From assembly GCA_016081115.2 (NCBI GenBank), contig CM071930.1:46289335-46353334 (forward strand): 64,000 bases of DNA. The letters run 5' to 3'. The position numbers were made by a program, and so were the translations under genes. This document shows positions 21,820-31,740 of the stretch, one piece after another (position 1 is the stretch's first letter; every line of letters starts with the position of its first letter). Source of the DNA: Rehmannia glutinosa (lineage: Eukaryota; Streptophyta; Magnoliopsida; Lamiales; Orobanchaceae). The notes beneath the pieces were generated by a model that saw only the letters and a program-made list of their open reading frames with translations, ran no database searches and had not been told where the DNA came from.

Positions 21820-23177
21820 TGTTTGATAAATGTTTTTATCATGATTTTGATGATTTTGTTTTAAAGAGTTTTTACACCAAAACAATGTTTAAAAATGTTG
21901 TCCAAATACTCCCGATTGTTTTAAATTGTTTTTACTAATTTTTTGGAGTATTTCTTGAAGTTTATTTTCGACAAAAATTGGACAACATTTCTGTCTCGTG
22001 CTCGACCAGTCGCCCTATAGGGCAACCCGTACATGAAGATGTACGTTGAAAACAGAAAATGGGACTGATGTAAAAATCAACAGGTCGACCGGTGGCGTCG
22101 ACCGATCTCCCCAAGGTCGACCGGTGCCTGTGCAAAGACATTTCTCTATGTCTTGCAATTTCATCCAGTGGACCGGTTCAACACAGGATCAACCGGTCGG
22201 ACCCCCCATCGACCGGTCGCCCTGTGTAAATTTGTGATTTTTATTTTCAACGTCTATTTCTACGCGACCGGTCCCCCTAATGTTTTGACAGCAAATTTTG
22301 ACCGTTGTGCAGCAGACCAACTTTCCTTAAATTGTGGGATTGATTTCTAACAGCTATATTCTTGATTTTAATTGCATTTTTCTGTATATTTTCAATCCCC
22401 AAGTGGAGCCTATACATGATCAATCATCTCCTATAAATAGAGGATGTTTTGGAGCAACAAGTACAATAAGAGAGAAAACTACAAAAACAAGATACATTCA
22501 AGCAAACATTTGTTCTTTCATTGTTTATGTTATTGTTGTAATTTGCCTAGCTTATCACTTTCACATCTTGAGGTCTAGGCTTGATTCTTGATTACACTTG
22601 CACTCAAAATTGTATTATTCATTATCGAGTTGTAATCTTGATTTTTTGGTTTCATCATTTAACACAAGATATCATTGTGAGTGTTCTTGTGGTAAGAACA
22701 CACTTGGGTGATCTAGGTGTTAGGTGCAAGAAGATTGTGGTAATCTTCTTTTTGAAGAGTGTGGTGCTCTTTGAGGTGTTGAAGAATTTGGTATTCTTCA
22801 AGGTTGAAGATTGTGGTAATCTTCACAAGGTACCGTTGAAGATTGTGGTAATCTTCTAGGGAGATTGTGGTAATCTCCAATGTGGTGTTGAAGAAGAGTG
22901 TGGTGCTCTTCAAGTTGATGTTGTAAGGTGTTGTTGTATTAATTGTGGTAATTAATAAAATTCTTTTTTCTTTTTGAAATCCATCACGGAGATACTGGGG
23001 TGGTAGAGGATTAGGCCCTAGGTGGGTTGAACATCTATAAATCGATGCGTGTTGTTTACTTCTCGCACCTTCATTCTTGTCTTGGCTTGTTTGATTTGAA
23101 AAAGAGGGCATAATCGAGAAAATGGAGATAATCTATTCACTCCCCCCTCTAGATTATCGTAGTCGATTGGACTTACA
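21820..23177 (+). repeat. Element 2: 3' LTR
   Basis: 1,358 bases from TGTTTGATAAATG to GACTTACA, followed by target duplication CTATT (23178-23182). It retains the TATA box (CTATAAATAG, 22431-22440) that the 5' LTR lacks. The hairpin array is at 22681-22957 and the AATAAA signal at about 22954. Any transcript starting here would run into Copia-1 sequence, antisense to its gag. Confidence 0.95.
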
Positions 23178-23182
23178 CTATT

Positions 23183-25853
23183 TTATTTGATTCAGCATCT
23201 TTGATCTGGCACACTCCCATATTGAATCCAACATTGTAGCCCTTGTCACAGAGTTGGCTGATGCTTAACAGGTTGAAGTTGAGGCCTTCAACATAAGCAA
23301 TATCTGTGATTTCCAATCCATTCTTCTTGATAGATCATGTGCCTTTGATTTCCCCTGGAGCTTCATTTCCTCCAAATATGACTTTTGCACCTCTAATATC
23401 CTTGAATCTTGACAGATTTTTCTGGTTTCCTATCATATGTCCGGAATGTACCGCTATCCATGTACCAGGTTCCTTGGCACTCGCCTTGTTCGTTGAACCC
23501 GCAATCAAGGAAATTAGTTTTTAGGTACCCATACTTGCCTGGGTCCTGAGGGGTTAGTGCTATAAGATGATCCAACCAAGCTATATCCAAAGGACTTGAC
23601 TCTAAGAGGTTGCCATCTATCAGTGCCATAATCATAGTGCACATTAGCAAATTGCTTGGGGGTTTTAGGTTCATACAGCTTGTCTCTTTTGTCTGTATGT
23701 ATGTGTGTGTGTTTTAGCAATTGCTTTCTTGGGGTAGTTGTGATATTTCTGAGTGTAGTGTATAGGTGCATATGTGTGCTGATAATAGCTTTTTTTCCTT
23801 TGGAATGACCTTTGCTGAGGTCTAGGTCTTTGCCATTTAGGCTTGTATTCCATTGGTCTTTGCTGGTATTTCACATTGTACCAATCAGCTTGGTTTGGGT
23901 AGTTTCTACCATTCCCATCATATGTATATCTCTGATGAAATTTCTGGGGTTTCTGGTAGCTCTGTTTGCTTTTCACAGAGTATTTTCTGTTTGGAGTTTG
24001 CTGAGGAACTCGGCTGGATTTCTTCTCAGCTGTCCTCTCAGCATACTCAACTAACTGTTTTCCTTTCCCTTTATATCCAAGGCCAGTTTGTTTGTGATTG
24101 TGCTAAAGAGTGAATGTGCGTGCAACATTTGATGTTTTGGATTTTTGAGATGTTTCATTGCTTGAAGATCCTTTTTCCAAAATCACTCTTGGAGTTTGAA
24201 AGTGCACAAAGGAATTGAATCATATGCCTGTTTTATCTCCACATTCTTTTTGACTCATGATAAGATCATCCAATGATTTGGATGCCTTTGTAAATGAGGC
24301 AATCACATTTTTGAGGTCTTTTCCCTCTTTTCTACAACAGCTATCTCTGCTATCATTTTGGCATTCTCAGCCTTCAGCTTTGTGTTCTCATCAGCTATGT
24401 GACTTAGAGTACTCAGCTCCTTAGTCAGCTGTGAGTTTTGGCTTTTGAGCTGGCTGTTTTCCCCATTTAGAAGTGTGTGTGAGGATTTTATGTGCTCAAA
24501 ATCTTTCATCATATTGCCTAAATCATAAAGATTAGTGGATGATGAAGTGTGTGTATCACAATCACTATCACATGAATCTGAATGAGATGAGTTAGAGTGT
24601 ACCTCATCTTCCTGATCTGTTTGATCTTGTTCTTTAGCCATAAGGCAGATCATGGCCTCTTCTTCAGAGTCACTTGAGTAGTCAGGTTCACTACTCTCTG
24701 AGTCTGCTGCTTCTTTAGACTTGGCTGTCTCAGCAGTCTCATCAGCCAACATGGCTTTCTTCTTTTCCTGTCTTCTTTCTCTGAAGACTTTTCTTTCTTC
24801 ATCATTCCTATATTTGTTGACTGGTGGATAGGATCAATCAATTGCAAAATGTCCTGGTTGTCTACAGTTTCAACACAAGTTCTCAGCTCTTTGATCAGCT
24901 CTTTCTGTTCTTGGGTTATCAGCTCTATGATATTCAACCCTTTGATGCTCAGCTCTCTTGGGTGGCCTATCTTCCCTTGACTTAGAGGGAGTTGAACGTC
25001 TCCTGGAGGTTTCACCCTTGTTTCTTTTATAGTTCTTATTGAAGAACTTGTTGAATCTCTTAACCATTAGAGCAATTTCCTCCTGGTCTATGGCTTCCTT
25101 TGGTTCAGCTCTCTTTCCATCCTTGACTACCAGTGCAGTTGTCTTGGGTACAACTGTCTCCTCTTGCTCTTTTCTTCTCAGCTCAAACTCATAGGCTTTG
25201 AGGTCTGAGAATAGCTCATGGTTAGATGTTCTTGAGAGGTCCATTGAATATATCAAAGCCATAATCTTCATTTCCTATTCAGCTGGGAGGCTTCTTAGGA
25301 TCTTCATACACATTTCCTTTTGTGTATATTCCTTCCAAAGAGCTGAAAGCTCATTTGTGATTTCAGTGAATCTGGCATCCAGCTGATCCATGGTTTCACC
25401 TGCAAACATTTTGAAATTTTCAAATTTTTGAACAAAGAATGACAATTTATTTTCTTTAATTTGTTCTGATCCTTCACAAATTAAAGTCAGTTTATTCCAG
25501 ATTTCTTTTGCAGATTTGCAAGATTTGACTTTGTTGAACATTGCTTTGTCCAAAGTCTTGCAAAGTATGTCCTTGGCCACATTGTCCAAGTTGTATCTCT
25601 TCCTATCTTCATTAGTCCACTTAGTCCTTAGTTTTTCAACCATAGCTGGTCTTGCTTCAGCAGCAGCTTCTTCTCCTTCAGCTACAGCTGCTCTTATTGC
25701 AGCCGTGTTCACTTTTAATATTTGCAGTGGCCCATCCTCTATCACAAGCCACATTTCATTGTGTAGAGCAAATAGATGAGCCTGCATACGAATTTTCCAA
25801 TCATCAAATTCTTCAACAGCGGACATAGGAATGCGTGTCAAATTTGCTTCCAT
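23183..25853 (-). pseudogene. Copia-1 gag and pol part 1 (gag, zinc knuckle, protease)
   Basis: Gag starts MEANLTRIPMSAVEEFDDWK at 25853, followed by a UBN2-type domain (KEIWNKLTLICEG, NKLSFFVQKFENFKMFAGET). In-frame TAG at about 25274 replaces an expected Trp codon, and the zinc knuckle at about 24860 reads C-stop-NCRQPGHFAID, with TGA where Trp is expected and the last Cys lost. An acidic, Ser-rich segment and coiled coil (24752-24303) and a basic Tyr/Gln-rich segment (23976-23671) follow. A protease motif GTWYMDSG is at about 23,450. The frame continues at 15705 after element 2. The layout is that of a Sirevirus gag-pol. It is not functional. Confidence 0.85.
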
Positions 25854-25966
25854 GATAATAACTTTGCTAAAAATGAAAGATTTTGAAAATGCAAGTGTTT
25901 AAAACCTTTTTAAAAAGATAAAGAACTAGTTCAGTAACTAGTGCGGAAGGCTCAATGAACCAACCG

Positions 25967-25978
25967 CCCTGATACCAC
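25967..25978 (-). other. Primer binding site of Copia-1
   Basis: On the minus strand TGGTATCAGGGC lies between the LTR and gag and matches the initiator tRNA-Met site (TGGTATCAGAGC) with one mismatch. It fixes the orientation of Copia-1. Bases 25,854-25,966 are leader without a gene. Confidence 0.8.
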
Positions 25979-25983
25979 TTTTA

Positions 25984-26427
25984 GGTCCTAAGGGGTGTGA
26001 GTAAGGTTTAGAAGGGTGGTGAATAAACCTTACTAACTTTTCGATTTTAGTCCTTTTAAAATAATAACAAAGTTAACTCAAACATTGTCTTTGAGGGACA
26101 GCTAAGTTGGTTATTCAGCTGAGTTAGCCACTCAACGACTGATAGAGTCATTTGTTGATAGAATAATTCACTTTTTTACCACGAACTTTAACTTGGTTGT
26201 ATTGGTTTTATCAGCGGGAGACTTAACACCCTTGATTTGTTTTAAGTTTGTTTTAACACTTGATTCTTTAGCACTTGGTTATTAATCAGTTGGATAGGAA
26301 ATGTGAGTTTTATCAGCTTACATAGTCCTATCTATTATAAGCTGATTTACAGTTGAATTGGGGTGCCAACTTCCTAATCTAAGTTTTACATAGGATCATC
26401 AAAATCTGTTACCTAAATTTCTCAACA
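25984..26427 (-). repeat. Copia-1 LTR
   Basis: On the minus strand it begins TGTTGAGAAATTTAGG at 26427 and runs to about 25984 just before the primer binding site (about 440 bases; the terminal CA is not visible, so the inner edge is approximate). Directly upstream on the minus strand is a polypurine tract (AAAAAGGGAGAAAT, 26428-26441), which would normally precede a 3' LTR, so this LTR has internal-type sequence on both sides. Confidence 0.7.
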
Positions 26428-26567
26428 ATTTCTCCCTTTTTGATGATACCAAAACTTAAATAAAAATAAATAGTGCAAAATAAAGAATGATTGTATTAAA
26501 TATGTCATTTTATTGAACATATCATTCTTGCACTTTACAAAGCTTTTACAATGTATAAACAACAACA
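26428..26567 (-). other. Polypurine tract and 3'-end remnant of a Copia-1-type element
   Basis: On the minus strand GGTATCATCAAAAAGGGAG... leads into the LTR at 26427. This is the usual ending of a Sirevirus internal region, seen also at 5561-5581 and 21799-21819 in elements 1 and 2. It is only about 140 bases long and then meets gypsy gag sequence. The likely explanation is a second, truncated copy of the same family left by recombination. Confidence 0.55.
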
Positions 26568-27122
26568 TTATACAAAGTATTTGGCTCTGAACCTATCCCA
26601 TGCCTCATATAATGGCTCTGAATCTAATTGCCTAAACTGGGCGATTTCAGATTTCAATTGCAGCACCTTACTAGGGGGAAAGTATTTGGCTAAAAACCGC
26701 TGACTTAGTTCAACCCAATAGCTACTGTTGGTGGTGTTAGAGATTATAACCATCCCTTAGCCTTATCGCGCAGAGAGAATGCGAAAAGGCAACATCAAAT
26801 GGTATCCTCAGAAACACCATTCATCTTAATATTATCGCAGATTTCTAAGAATTGCGCCAGATGCGCATTTGGATCCTCAACGGCTCTTCCCCAAACTGAT
26901 TCTGTGAAACCATTTGGATCAATGCAGGTTTTAGTTCAAAGTTATTTGCATTGATCGGCAGACGGGCCACACCCCCATAAGTCCGACTAACTTCTGGCTG
27001 AAATAGTCCCTAACTGCCCTTTTCGCGGGCCTTTCCACAATTCGGTCCTATGCATTCGCCCCGGATGGGCGCTCCTCATTGTTTCTATTGTTCGCAGCAT
27101 TCTGATTAGTTCCATCCGCCAT
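26568..27122 (-). pseudogene. Gypsy-2 gag, decayed
   Basis: Starts at ATG 27122 (MADGTNQNAANNRNNEERPSG), stops after 24 codons, and continues in other frames with NANNFELKPALIQMV-like sequence (about 26,930). Gag-domain residues WVELSQRFLAKYFPPSKVL and EIAQFRQL...YEAWDRFR follow (26753-26568). This is the same Athila/Tat-type gag domain as in Gypsy-1, but clearly diverged. The rest of gag and all of pol are missing: the sequence is cut at about 26,568 by the copia remnant. Confidence 0.75.
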
Positions 27123-28722
27123 TGTTTTAGATCTTTTCCTTAGTAGTTTTGTTGTCTTCTCGATTTCTAAATCAATGGGTATTGGTTGTGTAGATCAAGA
27201 ACGCGTGATCATGCACTATTTGTACTTAACAAAAATAATGTTAGAACCGAAGAAATAACATAATTTTATAGAAATAAAAAGAAATCGAAAAAAGGAAGAA
27301 AAAAAACAAAAAAAAAAAAAATAAATAAAAAATAAATAAAAAATAAATATTTACAAAAAACTTCAATTAAAACTACGAAAAATAACATCGCATTCCAATT
27401 TTATTGAAGCAATCGAATATTAAGTTTTATAAGAATGGAAAATAAAAAGAAAAAGAAATAAATTTTGAACCCCACAAGTATTTTCAACAACTACGAAAAC
27501 AACCTTAGGCACATAATCTCAACATGCTTCTTCAATATTAAATCCAATTAATGTTTCAAATAACCAATTCATGCAATTATATGGGTTTAATTCCTAAGTT
27601 AGTCTATTCCCCCTCCCGGATGGTGCATAAACAGTAGATTAATAACAATTGTAGATCTCCCGATACGTTACAACTAATATTAACTCCCAAAATATCTATG
27701 AATTGAATGACTTCTCACAAATAGGTGTAGGTCTCCCGACTCGTTACACCCGTTTATGTTTGAATTTGATTTCCATCTTTGTTAGAATTCATCTCCCGAA
27801 TCTCGCACTAACAAATATAACATGCTAATTATTGATCAGATAAAAAGCAATTAAGAATAAGCACTCGAATTCATAAAATAGGACACATGAATTAATTAAG
27901 AAAATAATTAATCAAGATTTAGCATGAATCCACAGTTTTGATTATGCCCTAAGATCCGAAAGATTAGCCAAACATTGATAACAAAGTCATAGACAAACTT
28001 GAAATCAACATTGTGACATCGTTTAAGTACAGACAAGAGATTTAAACTAAGAAAAAAAAACTATTCTTGTCAAGATGGATCCTCCTTCCAAGCCTTTGAA
28101 ACTCTTGTGTTGCCGTAGATGTGAAAGGCCTTGTGATGTTCTTCGTAACCTAGCCCTCCCCTCTCAGAAGACCTTTGATCTTGTAATCCTGTGTATTTTG
28201 GAGTATTGTATGTTGCATGGATGTATCTCTTTTCGTGCAGCCCTTGGGTCCTTTATATAGGTGCTTGAAGAGATCACTTGTAGAGTTTGGGTGGGAAAAT
28301 GACACAAAAATCCGCCACAGTCAGTCGCACAGCCCATGTGGCTTTCACACGATCACTCCACACGACCGTGTGGTCTCACACGATCCGGCCGTGCGGCTTG
28401 GTTTCGTCCCTGTTTTCTCCCAAACACTTCACATAGACATGTAGCTTTACACGGGCATGTGGTCCCACACGGTCCGACCGTGTGACTGCTTTTCGTCCAG
28501 TTTTTTTGTCTTTTAGATCTTCTCTTTGCACTCGTTGATATTGCCTGAGCCTTCCAACTGATATCTTTTCATTTAAGCTTTGTTTCCTGTAAGAAGTTAC
28601 AAGAATACGCAGCTATCATGCCCTTTTAAGAAAACCAAGTAAAACACACTAAATATACATGCAAATGCATCAATTATATATCATTTTAAGCCCTTAAATG
28701 CACGTATATTTTACACGTATCA
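27123..28722 (-). repeat. Gypsy-2 leader and 5' LTR
   Basis: On the minus strand the LTR begins TGATACGTGTAAAATATACG at 28722, the usual start of Tat/Athila-type LTRs. Its inner edge was not located (about 27,500), and no clear primer binding site is seen. Bases 28,320-28,490 hold CG-rich inverted motifs, for example CACACGGTC/GACCGTGTG (28466-28474 and 28476-28484). Bases 27,290-27,350 are very A-rich. No gene is supported here. Bases 28,723-28,859 beyond the LTR hold nothing recognised. Confidence 0.6.
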
Positions 28723-28868
28723 GGAGGGTGTGAATCTATTCCCAACATGTCTCGAAATTACCCTACCTCGGCGCAAGCTGTCTTTTCAATGCTGCATGGT
28801 GACTCTCCGCCCTAAAATAATTTTTCAAGCACTATTAATTTTTAGGTATATATATGATATAATATAAA

Positions 28869-29155
28869 GGGATAATTACAAAAAGTACCCCTGAGGTTTG
28901 GCGTAATTATAAAAAAACCTAGCTAACTTTTAAAATTACAAAAAATACCCCCGAGGTTTGATTCAGTGTTAAAACTAAGGAGTAAACTGCAATATTTTTA
29001 TAAATACAAAGGGGGATTTTAAAATGAATTTTGCTTATGAAGGGTTTAAATACTAGACAAAATGAAACCTCGAGGATATTATTTGTAATTTTGAAAGTTA
29101 GGTGATTTTTTTTGTAATTAAGTCAAATCTCAAGGGTACTTTTTGTAATTATCCC
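28869..29155. mobile_element. Mutator-type MITE with 9-bp target duplication (copy 1)
   Basis: A 287-base non-coding element with terminal inverted repeats: GGGATAATTACAAAAAGTA at the left and its near-complement at the right. It is flanked by perfect 9-bp direct repeats TAATATAAA (28860-28868 and 29156-29164). A 9-bp duplication points to the Mutator superfamily. A relative is at 55,780-56,037 and a looser one at 54,369-55,145. It carries no coding capacity. Confidence 0.85.
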
Positions 29156-29164
29156 TAATATAAA

Positions 29165-30609
29165 TGCAATGATGACTACAATAAAGTGAATTACATATTT
29201 GTTGTGGTATTATCAAAATACATGACATTATTCGTCCAAGCAAACACAAATCTTTCCTTATACGGCCCCATCCATTGCTCCAGTACATATCATACGACAG
29301 CTGGATAATCACAAAATTCTCACTGGAATCTCCTAATTAAGTCATAAAATGATGACTCAGTATCTGCAATGGCCAATAAATTACAATACATGTTAAAAGA
29401 TTCCCATTTCTCTTTCTTGGCCAATATTTTCTTGCAATTCGTCAAAATATTCCTACTATTATGCCATCGATAGGGAAGATGTCTCGAAGTGAGAAATGTC
29501 CTCTCAATTGCATTCATTAGAGCCAATTCTCTATCGGTAACAATCACAGTGGGGAGAGAAGATGAGTCCATCAATGATTTTAAGACTGTGCAAGCCCATA
29601 TATAATTGTTTTCCCACTCACACTCCATATAAGCAGTTGCAATAGAGAATGTCATATGTGTCGACGTTACACCAACAATCTCCAACAAAGGTAACATGTA
29701 CATATCCATTTTGTACGTGCAGTCCATAAAAATGACACTTAGAAAAGCACGCAACAACTCAACGCTTGTTAGGTGAGCAAAGAATATATCATTCACGGTG
29801 TTACTCGTCTCGCAACATCTATGATAATAGAAATATCCATGCTCCTTCAATTTATGCATACTTCTTTTTCCCTTCCTTAAGACTACCTTATACATTCGGA
29901 CCACTTGTTGCATTTGAAATCGACCTTCACGCTCGATAACTCTATTCTTCATACGAGTATTGTAGATAGTCCTTATGGTGGACTTATTATCTTGAAATTT
30001 GTTTTGTAGGCCAAACAAAATGTCCTTCGACCGAGTATTGTCGTGTGACATATCCAACACATATTCTTCCTCACTTTTTGATAATCGACCGGCAAAAGAG
30101 TGACCCTCCAAATATTGTGCAATTGGATGATTATGCACATCACATTCAACATCTAGTACCCATTCTCCTTCAATTGATACTTGCCGACCCCTCAAACGAA
30201 ATGGGTAACCACATTTCTTTGTTCCAGTTTCTCTCTTATACACTTTGTTTTCAACTTTGTTAGCATCATTTTGTTCGACATTTCTAGTCTTTTTTGATTC
30301 ACAGTAATGCCCAATACGTTCACAAGATAAAAATACCTGAGGTCTTTTCTTTCATTGACCACTGTGCGACCTACTTATTACAATAACCATGCTGTATTCA
30401 TGTCCTCTCTCACGCACCAAATCAAATAGTTTATCCCGAGAAACAAATAACTCATACGTCGTGAATATGTGTGTGTAATCCGTAACAACACCAAGCTCTT
30501 CAACATTCTCATCATTATTGGGATGACAAACAACACTATATTTATTCCGTAGGCAATGAGTTTGTTCCCTATTAAAAAAAATCACAAGCCGAAAAAAACA
30601 TTCTGTCAA
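29165..30609 (-). pseudogene. MULE transposase (FAR1/Jittery-like), broken
   Basis: Read right to left: an N-terminal domain with SRDKLFDLVRERGHEYSMVI (30609-30352), a frame break, then 307 codons from 30243. The second part has a FLYWCH/WRKY-like region (CGYPFRLRGR...ECDVHNHPI), and the MULE transposase core: FMDCTYKMDMYMLPLLEIVG, then VIVTDRELALMNAI with two catalytic-type Asp residues. A further block (about 29,200-29,320: EQWMGPYKERFVFAW, NTTTN) is readable after a stop at 29320. The C-terminal zinc-finger part is lost where the MITE flank begins. Transposase function is inferred from the family; the copy is inactive. Confidence 0.8.
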
Positions 30610-30797
30610 ATGGCACGATGGATCGTTCCACTCTCCATCATGTCAAATGGCACGATGGCACGATCATGAAAAAATACATTGTGCCTTATATGGCATGATG
30701 GAATAAGTGATCGTGCCATCATGCCATGTGGCACAATCGAAGTGATGATCGTTCCATGTTGGATGGTAATGCCAAGTGTCGCACAACAATAGTGCAT
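30606..30797. repeat. Clustered inverted ATGGCACGAT motifs
   Basis: Within about 190 bases the motif ATGGCACGAT and its complement ATCGTGCCAT recur in both orientations (for example near 30,611, 30,648, 30,655 and 30,710), with related CCATCATGCCAT stretches. It lies just upstream of the broken MULE transposase. It may be a subterminal repeat region of that transposon. No protein is supported here. Bases 30,798-31,250 hold no recognised feature. Confidence 0.5.
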
Positions 30798-31255
30798 CAG
30801 TAATTTTGAACGGTAAAAATGGATAAATTACATACTTTGAGCTGAAAACTAAGAAAATACTTACATTATTTGGGGAATCAATTCTTTGTCGTTCATATAA
30901 ATTGTTATGTTGGTGTCGAAAAATCTAGGGTTTATAAGAACAAAGTTTCAGCTTTTCTCAAGATCGAAGAAAAAGAAGAAAAAGAATATAGGTGAAGGAT
31001 GTGGGTGAGTGTGTTTTAGTAGATTATAAGTATAATAAATGATTTGAGTTTGTTTAGATATTGGGGATGCATTTAGAACTTTTCTTTTAAGTAAGGTAAT
31101 TATAGTCTTTTAGGTTAATGATATTTTTGAAATTATATATAGGTGGTCCTTGATGTATTCATAAAAACGGTGTGAATAGCACAACCCTTCACCAAATCAC
31201 CCTCGACCAACCATCTCTAGCACCGCCTCGCACCTTAAAGAAGAACCGATTCTAA

Positions 31256-31625
31256 AAATTGGTAAAATTAATGGTGATGTATGGTTGTGTTTCCAACCAC
31301 CTTTTTCCACTTTCCAACTATTCTGGAAAATGGGTTTATGTTTGTTTCAAAAGTTTTTCATTAGAAATGAAGTCATTTCCAGTTTCCACTTTTTATGGAA
31401 AATATTCTTTTGGAAACATAACCAAACAATTTTTCATTCCAATTACGCAAACCTAGGTAAAAATACACTACAATCACGCAAACCTATGTCAAAAATAGAA
31501 ATTCAGACAACAAACCAAACATATTCTCATTTTCAAACGAAATTGGAACAAACCAAACATATTCTCAATTTTCACACAAAAACCAATAAAGTTTGAAAAT
31601 TCATTTTCCAACACTAGAAACTGGA
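31256..31625. mobile_element. Decayed MITE-like repeat upstream of the ISU1-like gene
   Basis: Non-coding and rich in TTTCCA/TGGAAA. The stretch with TTTTTCCACTTTCCAACTATT (about 31,300-31,325) resembles the complement of 34,430-34,480 in intron 2 of the neighbouring gene. Ends and target duplication were not resolved. It ends about 115 bases before the start codon, so it probably forms part of the promoter region. Confidence 0.35.
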
Positions 31626-31740
31626 AATTGACTTTAAAACACATCCATACATCCCCAATCTATTTCCGCTCTTTTTCCAAATTTCGCTAACCCTTAAACA
31701 AGAACCATTTCTATCGATTCCATTCTGACTTAATCCAAAA

